Notes: generated by a model not told the origin, from the letters alone. A DNA stretch of 64,000 bases from [Mycobacterium] fortunisiensis (GCF_019050325.1 NZ_VOMB01000005.1:1-64000), one strand, 5' to 3'; counted from the first letter of the stretch, positions 54,798-64,000 are shown. Program-made: numbers and translations.

Positions 54798-57650
54798 GTG
54801 ATCGAACCCGCCGCCACCACCTCAGAAGACACCCCGCAGCACCGTTACACGGCGGAGTTGGCGGGCCAGATCGAGCAGAGCTGGCAGCAGACCTGGGCGC
54901 GGCTGGGGACCTTCAACGTGGCCAACCCGGTGGGTTCGCTGGCGGCGCCGGACGGCACGCCGGTGCCGGCGGACAAGATGTTCGTGCAGGACATGTTCCC
55001 GTACCCGTCGGGTGACGGTCTGCACGTCGGACACCCGTTGGGCTACATCGCCACCGACGTCTACGCCCGCTACTACCGGATGACCGGGCGCAATGTGCTG
55101 CATGCGCTGGGCTTCGACGCGTTCGGCCTGCCCGCCGAGCAGTACGCGGTGCAGACCGGGACGCATCCGCGCACCCGGACGGAGGCCAATATCGTCAACT
55201 TCCGCCGGCAGTTGGGCCGGCTGGGGTTGGGGCATGACACCCGGCGCAGCTTCGCCACCACCGATGTCGACTTCTACCGGTGGACGCAGTGGATCTTCCT
55301 GCAGATCTACAACGCCTGGTTCGACGCGGCAGCCCGGAAGGCCCGCCCAATCAGTGAGTTGGTGGCTGAATTCGACTCCGGGGCAAGGACTCTCGATGAC
55401 GGTAGGGCGTGGGCCGAGCTGTCGGCGGCCGAGCGCGCCGACGTGGTGGACGGCTACCGCCTGGTGTACCGCGCCGACTCGATGGTGAACTGGTGCCCGG
55501 GCCTGGGCACCGTGCTGGCCAACGAAGAGGTCACCGCCGACGGGCGCAGTGACCGCGGCAACTTCCCGGTGTTCCGGAAGCGCCTGCGGCAGTGGATGAT
55601 GCGCATCACCGCCTACTCGGACCGGCTGCTCGACGACCTGGAGCTGCTGGACTGGCCGGACAAGGTCAAGGCCATGCAGCGCAACTGGATCGGCCGCTCC
55701 ACGGGAGCATCGGTGGAGTTCGGCACCGCGGCCGGCGATGTCGAGGTGTTCACCACCCGCCCGGACACCCTGTTCGGCGCCACCTACCTGGTGCTGGCGC
55801 CTGAGCACGATCTGGTGGATGCGCTGGTGGCCGATTCCTGGCCCGAGGGCACCGATTCGCGGTGGACCTTCGGGGCGAAAACCCCGGCTGAGGCCGTCGC
55901 CGCCTATCGGGCCGGGATCGCGGCCAAGTCGGATCTGGAGCGCCAGGAGAACAAGACCAAGACCGGCGTGTTCCTCGGTGCCTATGCCACCAATCCGGTC
56001 AACGGGACCGGTGTGCCCATCTTTATTGCCGACTACGTGCTCGCCGGGTACGGGACCGGGGCCATCATGGCGGTGCCCGGTGGCGACCAGCGCGACTGGG
56101 ACTTCGCGACCGAGTTCGGTCTGCCGATCATCGAGGTGGTCTCCGGTGGCGACGTCACGCAGGCGGCCTACAACGGCGATGGCACCATGGTGAACTCCGA
56201 CTACCTCAACGGGCTGTCGGTGGCCGAGGCCAAGGCGAAGGTCATCGAACACCTGGAAGCGGACGGTCGCGGCCGGGCCCGGATCGAGTACAAGCTGCGG
56301 GACTGGCTGTTCGCCCGGCAGCGGTACTGGGGTGAGCCGTTCCCGATCGTGTACGACGCCGACGGCCGGGCCCACGCACTGCCGGAATCCGCTCTGCCGG
56401 TGGAACTTCCGGACATTCCGGACTATGCACCGGTGTCGTTCGACCCGGACGACGCGGACAGTGAGCCGTCGCCGCCGCTGGGCAAGGCGACCGAATGGGT
56501 GCATGTCGAGCTGGATCTCGGCGACGGGCTGCAGACCTACACCCGCGATACCAACGTGATGCCGCAGTGGGCCGGCAGCTCCTGGTACGAGCTGCGCTAC
56601 ACGGACCCGCAGAACTCAGAAGAGTTGTGCGCCAAGGAGAACGAGGCCTACTGGATGGGCCCGCGGCCGGCCGAGCACGGGCCGGACGATCCGGGCGGCG
56701 TCGACCTGTACGTCGGTGGCGTCGAACATGCGGTGCTACACCTGCTGTACTCGCGGTTCTGGCACAAAGTGCTGTTCGATCTGGGCTTCGTGAGCTCGAG
56801 CGAGCCGTACCGCCGGCTGGTCAACCAGGGCTACATCCAGGCCTTCGCATACACCGATTCCCGCGGCAGCTATGTGCCGGCCGCCGAGGTGGTCGAGCGG
56901 GACGGCAAGTTCTTCTGGACCGGTCCCGATGGGGAAATCGAGGTCAACCAGGAGTTCGGCAAGATCGGCAAGAGCCTGAAGAACTCCGTCTCGCCCGACG
57001 AGATCTGCGACGAATACGGCGCGGACACCCTGCGGGTGTACGAGATGTCGATGGGTCCGCTGGAGGCGTCACGGCCGTGGGCCACCAAGGATGTCGTGGG
57101 TGCACACCGGTTCCTGCAGCGGGTGTGGCGCGTGGTGGTCGATGAGGAGACCGGGGCGACCAGCGTCAACGAGCACGAGGCGCTCGACACCGACACGTTG
57201 AAGATCCTGCATCGCACGATCGCCGGGGTGACCGAAGACTATGCGGCCCTTCGTAACAACACCGCGGCGGCCAAGCTGATCGAGTACACCAACCACCTGA
57301 CCAAGGAGGGGGTGTCGGCCCGCGCCGCGATCGAACCGCTGGTGCTGATGGTCGCCCCGCTGGCGCCGCACCTGGCCGAGGAGTTGTGGAAGCGGTTGGG
57401 TCACGACACCCCGCTGGCGCACGGCCCGTTCCCGGGGGCCGACCCGCAGTACCTGGTGGACGACACCATCGAGTTCCCGGTCCAGGTGAACGGCAAGGTG
57501 CGCGGCAAGATCACGGTGGCCGCCGATCTGGACAAGGCCGGGCTGGAGGCCGCGGCGCTGGCCGACGAGAAGGTGCAGGCCTTCCTGGACGGGGCCACCC
57601 CGAAGAAGGTGATCGTGGTGCCGGGCCGGCTGGTCAACCTCGTCGTCTGA
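54798..57650 (+). CDS. leuS: leucyl-tRNA synthetase
   Basis: 950 residues. The HIGH-type motif is HVGHPLGY in [19 protein letters not shown], and the KMSKS-type motif is [10 protein letters not shown]. The CP1 editing domain is present ([20 protein letters not shown], with the DQRDWDFA segment), and the C-terminal domain ends [11 protein letters not shown]. It charges tRNA-Leu, including the CAG isoacceptor at 1582-1664. GTG 54798 is preferred for the -10 element just upstream; the frame is open to GTG 54732 and the extra 22 residues are not conserved. Confidence 0.95.
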   Translation: MIEPAATTSEDTPQHRYTAELAGQIEQSWQQTWARLGTFNVANPVGSLAAPDGTPVPADKMFVQDMFPYPSGDGLHVGHPLGYIATDVYARYYRMTGRNVLHALGFDAFGLPAEQYAVQTGTHPRTRTEANIVNFRRQLGRLGLGHDTRRSFATTDVDFYRWTQWIFLQIYNAWFDAAARKARPISELVAEFDSGARTLDDGRAWAELSAAERADVVDGYRLVYRADSMVNWCPGLGTVLANEEVTADGRSDRGNFPVFRKRLRQWMMRITAYSDRLLDDLELLDWPDKVKAMQRNWIGRSTGASVEFGTAAGDVEVFTTRPDTLFGATYLVLAPEHDLVDALVADSWPEGTDSRWTFGAKTPAEAVAAYRAGIAAKSDLERQENKTKTGVFLGAYATNPVNGTGVPIFIADYVLAGYGTGAIMAVPGGDQRDWDFATEFGLPIIEVVSGGDVTQAAYNGDGTMVNSDYLNGLSVAEAKAKVIEHLEADGRGRARIEYKLRDWLFARQRYWGEPFPIVYDADGRAHALPESALPVELPDIPDYAPVSFDPDDADSEPSPPLGKATEWVHVELDLGDGLQTYTRDTNVMPQWAGSSWYELRYTDPQNSEELCAKENEAYWMGPRPAEHGPDDPGGVDLYVGGVEHAVLHLLYSRFWHKVLFDLGFVSSSEPYRRLVNQGYIQAFAYTDSRGSYVPAAEVVERDGKFFWTGPDGEIEVNQEFGKIGKSLKNSVSPDEICDEYGADTLRVYEMSMGPLEASRPWATKDVVGAHRFLQRVWRVVVDEETGATSVNEHEALDTDTLKILHRTIAGVTEDYAALRNNTAAAKLIEYTNHLTKEGVSARAAIEPLVLMVAPLAPHLAEELWKRLGHDTPLAHGPFPGADPQYLVDDTIEFPVQVNGKVRGKITVAADLDKAGLEAAALADEKVQAFLDGATPKKVIVVPGRLVNLVV

Positions 57651-57703
57651 GTGATTTGTGCACAGGCGCCGGCGGTCAGCGCCGCTCCGGGTGCACAAAT
57701 CAC
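57651..57703. terminator. bidirectional hairpin between leuS and SDR gene
   Basis: GTGATTTGTGCAC (57651-57663) and GTGCACAAATCAC (57691-57703) are perfect reverse complements enclosing a second GC-rich hairpin. It begins directly after the leuS stop, and the SDR stop codon (57700-57702) is inside the other arm. Both convergent transcripts would end in the same structure. Confidence 0.7.
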
Positions 57704-58383
57704 CCGGGACGGACCACGATTTCGTGCACCTGCCCGTCCGGCGGGGTGCTGATGGCCGTGGCCACCAGCCCGGCGACGGTCTCGGGTTTGAGGAACTTGG
57801 CCGGGTCGTACTCGCCGGCCGTGTCGTTCACCGCGCTTTCGTAGGCGACGAGGTCGCGTTGCATCTCGGTGTCGACCCGGCCGGGGAAGATCGAGGTGAC
57901 CCGCAGTGACGGCTCGTCGGTGCGCAGCGAGTCGGCGAAGGCGCGCAGCGCGAACTTGCTCGCCGAGTAGGACGCCATTCCGGCTGAAACTTTCTGTCCG
58001 GCACCGGAATTGATGAACACCACATGCCCGCGGGCGGCGCGCAGGGCTGGCAGCAGGGCAAGCGTCAGCGCCACCGCGCCGGTGACGTTCACCTCGAAGG
58101 AGGCCCGCCACTGCTCGGCGATGGACTCGGAGACCCGGCCCGGGTAGAGCACGCCCGCGTTGTGCACCAGCACATCGAGTTCGGCGAGCACCTCGGTGGC
58201 GGATTCGATGGAGTCGGCGTCGGTGAGGTCCAGCGGCCAGGTCGGGGCTCCGAGCCGGTCGGCCAGCGCGTCCAGGCGAGCCGACGGGCGTCCGGCCAGC
58301 AGCAGGGTGTGGGTGGGAGCAAGCGCGGCGGCGATGGCTGAACCGATGCCGCCGGCGGCTCCGGTGATCAATGCAGTCGGCAC
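57700..58383 (-). CDS. short-chain dehydrogenase/reductase
   Basis: 227 residues, classical SDR. Nucleotide-binding TGAAGGIG, the NAG motif in LVHNAGVLYPG, catalytic Ser in INSGAGQ and the YSASK motif in MASYSASKFALRAFAD. It reduces or oxidises an unknown alcohol or ketone with NAD(P). GTG 58383 starts the glycine-rich strand PTALITGAAGGIG; the open frame continues 174 bases into the divergent ggH gene. M. tuberculosis has no SDR gene at this place between leuS and the MarR gene. Confidence 0.87.
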   Translation of the reverse strand: MPTALITGAAGGIGSAIAAALAPTHTLLLAGRPSARLDALADRLGAPTWPLDLTDADSIESATEVLAELDVLVHNAGVLYPGRVSESIAEQWRASFEVNVTGAVALTLALLPALRAARGHVVFINSGAGQKVSAGMASYSASKFALRAFADSLRTDEPSLRVTSIFPGRVDTEMQRDLVAYESAVNDTAGEYDPAKFLKPETVAGLVATAISTPPDGQVHEIVVRPG

Positions 58384-58460
58384 GACTGCAACGGTACTGT
58401 GACGGGCGTCGGCGCGGGGTCGACCTGCGGAGCGGGCTCGGGCACCGCATGATGGTAGGG

Positions 58461-59801
58461 ATGCCACCGGATCCCAGTTTCGCTCCCACCCAGCTCGCGG
58501 CGCGCGCGGCCTACCTGCTGCGCGGCAACGACCTGGGGGTGATGACCACGGCCGCACCGCTGCTGTATCCGCACATGTGGAGCTGGGATGCGGCGTTCGT
58601 GGCGATCGGGCTGGCCCCGCTGAGCGTGGAGCGGGCCGTGGTAGAGCTCGACACCCTGCTCTCGGCGCAGTGGCGTAACGGGATGATCCCGCACATCGTG
58701 TTCGCCAACGGGGTCGACGGCTACTTTCCCGGCCCGGCCCGGTGGGCCACCTCGGCGCTGTCGGCCAACGCCCCGCGCGGACGGCACACCTCGGGCATCA
58801 CCCAGCCGCCGGTGCATGCGATCGCGGTGCAGCGCATCCTCGACCATGCCCGCAGCCGTGGCCGGTCCACCCGTGCGGTGGCGGCCGCGTTCCTCGATCG
58901 CCGGTGGGCGGATCTGGTGCGCTGGCACCGCTGGCTCGCCGAATCGCGGGATCAGGACAGCCGTGGCCGCATCACGCTCTATCACGGATGGGAATCCGGG
59001 ATGGACAACTCGCCACGCTGGGACAGCGCCTATGCCAACGTGATTCCGGGAAAGGTGCCCGAGTACCAGCGCGAGGACAACGCGATCATCACCGACGCCA
59101 CCCAGCGTCCCAGCGATCTCGAGTACGACCGGTACCTGTGGTTGCTCGAGGAGATGAAATCCGTTCGCTACGAAGATGATCTGCTACCGAAGGTGATGAG
59201 CTTCGCGGTCGAGGACGTCTTCGTCTCGGCGATCTTCTCGGTGGCCTGCCAGGTGCTCGCCGAGATCGGTGAGGACCACAAGCGGCCGCATGCCGATGTG
59301 CGCGACCTGTATGCCTGGGCCGAGCGTTTCCGTGCCGGGGTGGTCGAGACGGCCGATGAACGCAGCGGCGCGGCAAGGGATTACGACGTCCGCGCCAAGA
59401 AGTGGGTGGCCACCGAGACGGTGGCACAGTTCGCGCCGCTGCTTTGTGGCGGGTTGCCGCACGACCGTGAGCGGGCCCTGCTGCGGCTGTTGGAGGGCCC
59501 GCGGTTCTGCGGGCATCCGGATCTGCGGTACGCCCTGATCCCGTCCACCTCGCCGGTCTCGCGGGACTTTCGGTCCCGCGAGTACTGGCGGGGCCCGGTG
59601 TGGCCGGTGATGACCTGGCTGTTCTCCTGGTGCTTCGGACGACGCGGGTGGGCCGAGCGGGCCCTGGCGTTGCGTCGGGAGGGGCTGCGACAGGCCAGCG
59701 ACGGCACGTTCGCGGAGTACTACGAGCCGTTCACCGGCGAACCACTGGGCAGCATGCAGCAGTCCTGGACCGCGGCCGCAGTGCTGGACTGGTTGGGATA
59801 G
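58461..59801 (+). CDS. ggH: glucosylglycerate hydrolase (GH63)
   Basis: 446 residues, the length of the characterised M. hassiacum enzyme. The (alpha/alpha)6-barrel is recognisable from YPHMWSWDAAFVAIGLAPLS, HGWESGMDNSPRWDSAY and REYWRGPVWPVMTWL. The expected acid Asp182 (GMDNSP) and base Glu419 (AEYYEPFTG) are both present. It hydrolyses glucosylglycerate, a solute that mycobacteria accumulate under nitrogen limitation, which suits its place near a putative glutamine/glutamate-type transporter. ATG 58461 is the conserved start. Confidence 0.92.
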   Translation: MPPDPSFAPTQLAARAAYLLRGNDLGVMTTAAPLLYPHMWSWDAAFVAIGLAPLSVERAVVELDTLLSAQWRNGMIPHIVFANGVDGYFPGPARWATSALSANAPRGRHTSGITQPPVHAIAVQRILDHARSRGRSTRAVAAAFLDRRWADLVRWHRWLAESRDQDSRGRITLYHGWESGMDNSPRWDSAYANVIPGKVPEYQREDNAIITDATQRPSDLEYDRYLWLLEEMKSVRYEDDLLPKVMSFAVEDVFVSAIFSVACQVLAEIGEDHKRPHADVRDLYAWAERFRAGVVETADERSGAARDYDVRAKKWVATETVAQFAPLLCGGLPHDRERALLRLLEGPRFCGHPDLRYALIPSTSPVSRDFRSREYWRGPVWPVMTWLFSWCFGRRGWAERALALRREGLRQASDGTFAEYYEPFTGEPLGSMQQSWTAAAVLDWLG

Positions 59802-59806
59802 CCGGG

Positions 59807-60289
59807 CTACTCCGACTTGGCGTGGGCGGGTTGTGCCTGCTCGTTCTGGCCGGCCAGCCGCTCCAGCGGGGCCAGCGCGGCAGCCAGGGTGGACAGATCG
59901 TCGGCGCTCAGGTTGGCCAGCCGGGCCGCGAGGTCGGCGCGGCGGGCGGCCAGAGATTCGCGGTGCTGGACCAACCCGCGCGGGGTCACCTCGACGAGGA
60001 CGGCGCGCAGGTCAGAGGGGTCGCGCGAGCGCTTTACCAGCCCCAGCTTCTCGAGGCGGCGGATCGCGACGGTGGTGGTGGGGGTGCGCACGCGTTCGCG
60101 GGCGGCCAGCTCGGTCATCCGGATCGGCCCCTGGTCGAGCAGGGTGAGCAGGATCGAGAGCTGGGCCAGTGTGAGTTCACCGGCCGTGCCCTTGTTGGTG
60201 TCGCCCCGACGCAGCACGGAGAACACCTTGGAGAGAACGCGCTGCAACTCTCCGGCCAGCTCTGTGACCTGCGAATCGGCTTCCACCAT
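59807..60289 (-). CDS. MarR-family transcriptional regulator (Rv0042c-like)
   Basis: 160 residues. Winged helix-turn-helix (about 35-105) with LTLAQLSILLTLLDQGPIRM, TTTVAIRRLEKLGLVKRSRD and the wing LRAVLVEVTPRG; flanking helices form the dimer interface. Ligand and targets unknown. ATG 60289. It ends 5 bases from the convergent ggH stop. Confidence 0.9.
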   Translation of the reverse strand: MVEADSQVTELAGELQRVLSKVFSVLRRGDTNKGTAGELTLAQLSILLTLLDQGPIRMTELAARERVRTPTTTVAIRRLEKLGLVKRSRDPSDLRAVLVEVTPRGLVQHRESLAARRADLAARLANLSADDLSTLAAALAPLERLAGQNEQAQPAHAKSE

Positions 60290-60354
60290 AATTCGCTAGT
60301 CTAACCTGTCTGGGCCTGCCAGGTCGTCAGCTTCTCGGGTTTCCGGCCGGGGTT

Positions 60355-61107
60355 TCACAGCACCTGGGACAGGAAGCGGCGCAGCCGATCTGTCTCGGCG
60401 GCGTCGAAGATCTGGTCGGGGCTGCCCGATTCGATGACCGCGCCGTGGTCCATGAACACCACCGAGTCAGCGGTGGAGCGGGCGAAGCCCATCTCGTGGG
60501 TGACCGCCAGAATCGTCATCCCGTCGGCGGCCAGGTCGGCGATCAGCTCCAAGATCCCTTTCACCAGTTCGGGGTCCAGGGCCGAGGTGGCTTCGTCGAA
60601 GAACATCACCTGTGGGGCCATCGCCAATGCCCGGGCGATCGCGACCCGCTGCTGTTGGCCGCCCGACAGCGTCGCTGGTCGCACATCGGCCTTGTGCCGC
60701 AATCCAACTCGGTCGAGCTGCTCGAGCCCCAAGGTGCGGGCGTGGTCGGCGCTCAGGCCTTTGAGCTTGCGCGGGCCCAGCGTGACGTTGTCGAGAACGG
60801 ATTTGTGGCCGAACAGGTTGAACTGTTGGAACACCATGCCGATGCGCTGCCGCAGCTGGTCGGGGTTGTCGGTGAGCACTGAGCGTCCGTCGAGCAGGAT
60901 GTCGCCGCGGTCTGGTTCGTACAGCCGGTTCAGGGTGCGCAGCAGGGTGGATTTCCCGGACCCGGAGGGTCCGATGATCGCCGTGGTGGTCCCGGCCGGA
61001 ACGTCGAGGTCCACACCGCGCAGCACGGCATTCGGCCCGAACGACAGGTGGATGTCGGTGGCGGCCAAGGCCACCGGCCGGGCGGTGGTGGGTTGCGGTG
61101 CCGACAT
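60355..61107 (-). CDS. polar amino acid ABC transporter, ATP-binding protein
   Basis: 250 residues. Walker A GPSGSGKST, Q-loop VFQQFNLFGHKSV, signature LSGGQQQRVAIARAL, Walker B MFFDEATSALD and H-loop VTHEMGFA, in the GlnQ/HisP group. The ATG overlaps the stop of the upstream permease gene (TGATG). It powers the fused binding protein-permease encoded upstream. The frame stays open to 62787 through that gene but the upstream part is a shadow. Confidence 0.94.
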   Translation of the reverse strand: MSAPQPTTARPVALAATDIHLSFGPNAVLRGVDLDVPAGTTTAIIGPSGSGKSTLLRTLNRLYEPDRGDILLDGRSVLTDNPDQLRQRIGMVFQQFNLFGHKSVLDNVTLGPRKLKGLSADHARTLGLEQLDRVGLRHKADVRPATLSGGQQQRVAIARALAMAPQVMFFDEATSALDPELVKGILELIADLAADGMTILAVTHEMGFARSTADSVVFMDHGAVIESGSPDQIFDAAETDRLRRFLSQVL

Positions 61108-62879
61108 CAGATCATCTCCTGGGTGGTCGCCGCGGGCGGCAGGTCCTCCTCGACCGGCGGCCGGCCCCTGCGCAGGCGGTTGTCGACGTAGTTCACCAGA
61201 TGGGTCAGCGGGATGGTCAGCAGCAGATAGAACAGGCCGGCCGCCACCAGCGGGGACAGATTCCCGGTCTGCGCGTTGAGGTCTCGGCCCACCTGGAACA
61301 GTTCGCGCTGGCTGGCGACCAGGCCCAGGAAATACACCAGGGACGAGGCCTTGAGCAGTGAGATGAACTGGTTCATCAGAGCGGGCAGGACGCGGCGGAT
61401 GCCCTGTGGCACCACCACCAGGCGCATCGAGGCGGGGTAGCTGAAGCCCAGGGCGCGGGAAGCCTCGAGTTGGCCGGGCTCCACGCTCTGGATGCCGGAC
61501 CGGAAGATCTCCCCGACGTAGGCCGCCGCCATCAGGCCGAGTGCCGCGATTCCCAACGGGTACGGGCTGTTTCCGGTGAGGTGTCCGACCACCGGGCCGA
61601 TGCCCAGCCCGATCAGCAGGATGATCACCACCTCCGGCAGGCCGCGGAAGATGTCGGTGTAGATGCGGGCGGGCCAGCGCAGCCAGCGTGACCGGGAGAT
61701 GCCGGCCACGGCCAGGCCCATCCCGAGCACAAGCCCGATGATGCTGGCGCACACGGTCAGGATCAGGGTGTTGGGCAGCCCGGTGCGGAGCAGGTCGGGG
61801 ATGGCCTGGCGGTAGAGGTCCCAGTCCAAGAACGAGTCCGCCAGTTGTGCCAGTGTCGATTTCGGGGCGACGGGGGCGCCGTCGGCGGGTTTCTCCTGCG
61901 CCGCTGCGATGGCGGCGAAATCGGGTAGTTGGGGAGCGGGGGCGGCCTTGGAGCCGGGTTTCCAGCCGGGCGGCAGGGCCCGCGGCACCCAGTCGGAATA
62001 CAGTGTGGCCCAGGTGCCGTCGGCGATGATCGCGTCCAGTCCGGAGTTCAGCGCGTCGATCAGCGGCCGATTCTCTTTGGCCACCCCCCAGGCCACGAAA
62101 TTGTCCAGGCTGAAGGTGTTTTCGATGATCTGAGCGGGATCGCCGGGCTGCACGCTGCCCGAGGCCTGCTGTGACGGCGCCACCCAGGCGTCGATCTGGC
62201 GGGTCTTGAGGCTGGCATAGACGGTGTTGTAGTCGGGGAACTTGACCGGTTGCAGGTGCAGGGTGTCGATGACGTAGGACTCCTGCACGGTGCCCTGCAC
62301 CACGCCGATCCGCTGTCCGGCGGCGAGCTGGCCGAATCCGGTGATCGGTGAGCCGGTCGGCACCACGAGCGAGAAGTAGCCGAAGTCGTAGCCGTTGGTG
62401 AATCCGACGGTGCGCCGGCGCGCATCGGTCGTGGTGATCGATGACGACGCCACATCGAAACGGCGGGACGCGGTCTGCGCCAACAACCCGGAGAAGTCCG
62501 TGCCGACGAAGTTGATCCGCAGCCCGAGTTTGTCGGCGACGGCACGCAGCAGCTCGTTGTCGAACCCGGTGAACTGTCCGGCCGAGTTGATGCAGATGCT
62601 CGGCGGCGCATCCGAGAGCGTGCCGACGGTGAGCACACCCGGGGTGCGCAGGCCCAGCCGGTCGGGCCGGATCGAGTCCAGGGGCACCACCGAGGCGGTC
62701 GTGTACTTGTCGGCACCGGGCCCGGTGGCCGCGGCGGCCAGGTTGGTGGGCAGCGCGCTGGCGCTGTCCACGCCGGGCGGTGCGCATTGGTCGACGTCGG
62801 CGCCGGCCGGCGCCGCCAGCATCAGGCCGACGAGCATCAGAACCGTGGTCAGCAGCGCGGCCGATCGTCTGACGTCCAT
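61107..62879 (-). CDS. ABC transporter: fused substrate-binding protein and permease
   Basis: 590 residues. A signal peptide (about 1-27, ending APAGADVDQC) is followed by a family 3 solute-binding domain (about 75-305, with GVLTVGTLSDAPPSICI and QFTGFDNELLRAVADKLGL) and, after a linker, a HisM/GlnP-type permease (about 355-570) with the EAA-like loop EASRALGFSYPASMRLVVVPQGIRR split across TM segments. The fusion tethers one binding domain to each permease subunit, as in GlnPQ of Firmicutes. The fold suggests glutamine, glutamate or another polar amino acid; the substrate is unknown. ATG 62879. Confidence 0.92.
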   Translation of the reverse strand: MDVRRSAALLTTVLMLVGLMLAAPAGADVDQCAPPGVDSASALPTNLAAAATGPGADKYTTASVVPLDSIRPDRLGLRTPGVLTVGTLSDAPPSICINSAGQFTGFDNELLRAVADKLGLRINFVGTDFSGLLAQTASRRFDVASSSITTTDARRRTVGFTNGYDFGYFSLVVPTGSPITGFGQLAAGQRIGVVQGTVQESYVIDTLHLQPVKFPDYNTVYASLKTRQIDAWVAPSQQASGSVQPGDPAQIIENTFSLDNFVAWGVAKENRPLIDALNSGLDAIIADGTWATLYSDWVPRALPPGWKPGSKAAPAPQLPDFAAIAAAQEKPADGAPVAPKSTLAQLADSFLDWDLYRQAIPDLLRTGLPNTLILTVCASIIGLVLGMGLAVAGISRSRWLRWPARIYTDIFRGLPEVVIILLIGLGIGPVVGHLTGNSPYPLGIAALGLMAAAYVGEIFRSGIQSVEPGQLEASRALGFSYPASMRLVVVPQGIRRVLPALMNQFISLLKASSLVYFLGLVASQRELFQVGRDLNAQTGNLSPLVAAGLFYLLLTIPLTHLVNYVDNRLRRGRPPVEEDLPPAATTQEMI

Positions 62880-62924
62880 TTGATGAAACCTAGTGGGCAG
62901 GCGTCCGGCGATGAGCGATTCCGC

Positions 62925-63590
62925 TCACGGGGACCGCAAGTCGCCGAACACCCCGCGCCGGGTGAGCTCACCGATCATGATCTGTGCCATCCGGTCGGCG
63001 CGCTCGGTGCAGGCTTTTCGGGCGCCGTCGGGATCGCGGGCGTGGATCGCGGTGAGTTCGTCCTCGTAGCCGTCCAGGAACTCGGCCTTGGCCTTGGGAT
63101 AGCTCAGCCAGAACTCCGAGGGGGCAAAGCTCTTACCGGCCCGGATGGTGGCGTGCAGGCGCGGCCCGGCGTACTCGTCGTTGATGGCGTCGCGGAACAC
63201 CCAGCAGGCTTCCTGAAAGGTCTTGGTGTCCTTTGCTGTCCGCATCACCCGCAACGTGTCATCCAGATGGGCCAAAATGCGCGGGGTCGGGTTGGTGGCG
63301 CAGCGCGCCGAGGCGATGCCGTTGAGGATGCCGTAGAGCTCGTGATGCTCGGCCACCGTCGCCTCGTCGAACCTGGCCACGAATGCGCCGCGGTGATATC
63401 GGGTCGACAGGATGCCGTCGTGCTCGAGTTGGACCACCGCTTCCTGGATCGGAACGCGGCTGAGGCCGAGGTCGCGAACGATCTCGTTGCGGTCGATGCG
63501 GTCACCGGTTCGCAGCTTGCCCGTCATCACCAGATTGATGATGTGCGTGACAACCTGATCCTTCTCCTTGACCCCGTAATTCTTGGGCAC
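62925..63590 (-). CDS. GntR-family regulator, FadR/FCD type (Rv0043c-like)
   Basis: 221 residues. The N-terminal winged helix (about 8-75) has [20 protein letters not shown] and an effector-binding FCD domain (about 85-210) with several His residues (EHHELYGIL). Effector unknown. It may control the ABC transporter 46 bases downstream, with which it shares orientation, or the LLM oxidoreductase gene just upstream. GTG 63590. Confidence 0.88.
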   Translation of the reverse strand: MPKNYGVKEKDQVVTHIINLVMTGKLRTGDRIDRNEIVRDLGLSRVPIQEAVVQLEHDGILSTRYHRGAFVARFDEATVAEHHELYGILNGIASARCATNPTPRILAHLDDTLRVMRTAKDTKTFQEACWVFRDAINDEYAGPRLHATIRAGKSFAPSEFWLSYPKAKAEFLDGYEDELTAIHARDPDGARKACTERADRMAQIMIGELTRRGVFGDLRSP

Positions 63591-63671
63591 CCTGCCGTGT
63601 CTCCCCCTGTGCGTTTGCGTTGCGCAAGTTTCTCACGGCTTCGCCGAGTCGGTGGCGGGAGTCGCCTCAGC

Positions 63672-64000
63672 TCATCCGTCGAACTTTGCATGCCGGCCGT
63701 CGCGCCACCGGCAGAGGGCCTCGGCGGCGGTGAGGTCGTAGTCGGGACCGTTGACGCCGACGGTCAGGATGCTCACCCCCAGATCGGCCAGTGCGTCGGC
63801 TTCGGCGAGCATGGCGTCGAGCCCGCCGGATTCTTGCACCCCCGCCGAGCGCTGCACGGTGTCCGGGTCGCGGCCGGTGGCGGCGCAGTGTTCGGCGAGC
63901 ACGTGTGCTTTGCCCGGGTAGGTGTTGCGGTCGACGAACGCGTGCCAGATGTGGGCGTGTTCGGCCACCAGGCGCAGGGTCTTGCGTTCGCCCTGGCCGC
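63672..64000 (-). CDS. LLM-class oxidoreductase, C-terminal part (Rv0044c-like)
   Basis: The frame runs off the right edge; about 109 C-terminal residues are visible, including KTLRLVAEHAHIWHAFVD, AEHCAATGRDPDTVQRSAGV and DLGVSILTVGVNG, typical of luciferase-like F420-dependent or flavin-dependent monooxygenases. The 5' end is outside the window. It corresponds in order to Rv0044c, next to the GntR gene. Substrate unknown. Confidence 0.82.
   Translation of the reverse strand, partial: GQGERKTLRLVAEHAHIWHAFVDRNTYPGKAHVLAEHCAATGRDPDTVQRSAGVQESGGLDAMLAEADALADLGVSILTVGVNGPDYDLTAAEALCRWRDGRHAKFDG

Noticed and set aside
60355..62787. 810-codon frame suggesting a giant ABC ATPase
   Set aside because: Only 60355-61107 is coding for the ATPase; the upstream part overlaps the fused binding protein-permease gene.

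Overview
The window is a piece of mycobacterial chromosome centred on the replication origin, most likely from a rapidly growing Mycobacterium (Mycolicibacterium type). The evidence is the high-GC codon use, the order of the pknB/pbpA/gyrA/recF/dnaN/dnaA block, the parS/parA/parB cluster, crgA, cwsA, cwlM and a glucosylglycerate hydrolase, together with a gnd gene between dnaN and recF, an arrangement of rapid growers that Mycobacterium tuberculosis lacks. Relative to the usual published orientation the window is reversed: dnaA, dnaN, gyrB and gyrA lie on the minus strand.

Layout. (1) 1-1926: an IS481-family element with a frameshifted transposase sits exactly against the 3' end of a tRNA-Leu(CAG) gene and has pushed the original tRNA terminator 1.3 kb away. 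(2) 1927-11602: the cell-wall signalling operon fhaA, fhaB, pstP, rodA, pbpA, pknA, pknB, mostly joined by 4-base ATGA overlaps. (3) 11580-16314: pabA/trpG, a DUF881 protein, crgA, a PH-domain protein, ppiA, cwsA and two lipoproteins. (4) 16520-23760: tRNA-Ala, a 40-codon gene too short for routine gene calling, tRNA-Ile, a DUF3566 protein, gyrA carrying a full-length 421-residue intein, and gyrB. (5) 23977-29901: dciA, recF, gnd, dnaN, oriC and dnaA. (6) 30414-36900: rpmH, rnpA, yidD, yidC, jag, rsmG, parA and parB, with three parS palindromes, then an Rv3916c-like gene. (7) 37168-50324: cwlM, trxC, trxB, rsmA, sigM, murJ fused to a pseudokinase, an Rv3909-like membrane protein, a Nudix hydrolase, pcnA and a DxDxDG-repeat protein. 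(8) 50415-64000: Rv0036c to Rv0044c-type genes (MDMPI/DinB fold protein, MFS, AlgH-like, Cys-rich membrane protein, MTC28-like antigen, leuS, MarR, GntR, LLM oxidoreductase) interrupted by an SDR gene, a glucosylglycerate hydrolase and a two-gene polar amino acid ABC transporter whose binding protein and permease are one chain.

How the genes work together. PknA/PknB and the phosphatase PstP set the phosphorylation of peptidoglycan and division proteins. Several known partners are in the window: FhaA, the MurJ-pseudokinase, CwlM, CwsA and CrgA. RodA and PbpA build the wall. DnaA, DnaN, DciA, RecF and gyrase start and support replication, and ParA/ParB with parS segregate the origin. SigM/RsmA and thioredoxin/thioredoxin reductase are redox and envelope stress functions, and a SigH-type promoter precedes trxB.

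The most informative observations are the intact GyrA intein inserted directly after the catalytic tyrosine, the IS481 insertion that preserves tRNA-Leu and supplies a replacement terminator, a 9-codon reading frame linking pbpA to pknA by ATGA overlaps at both ends, the small gene between the two tRNAs, and a lipoprotein with a duplicated 36-residue Cys-containing module. No clearly new multi-gene system was found; most of the window is a conserved core region.
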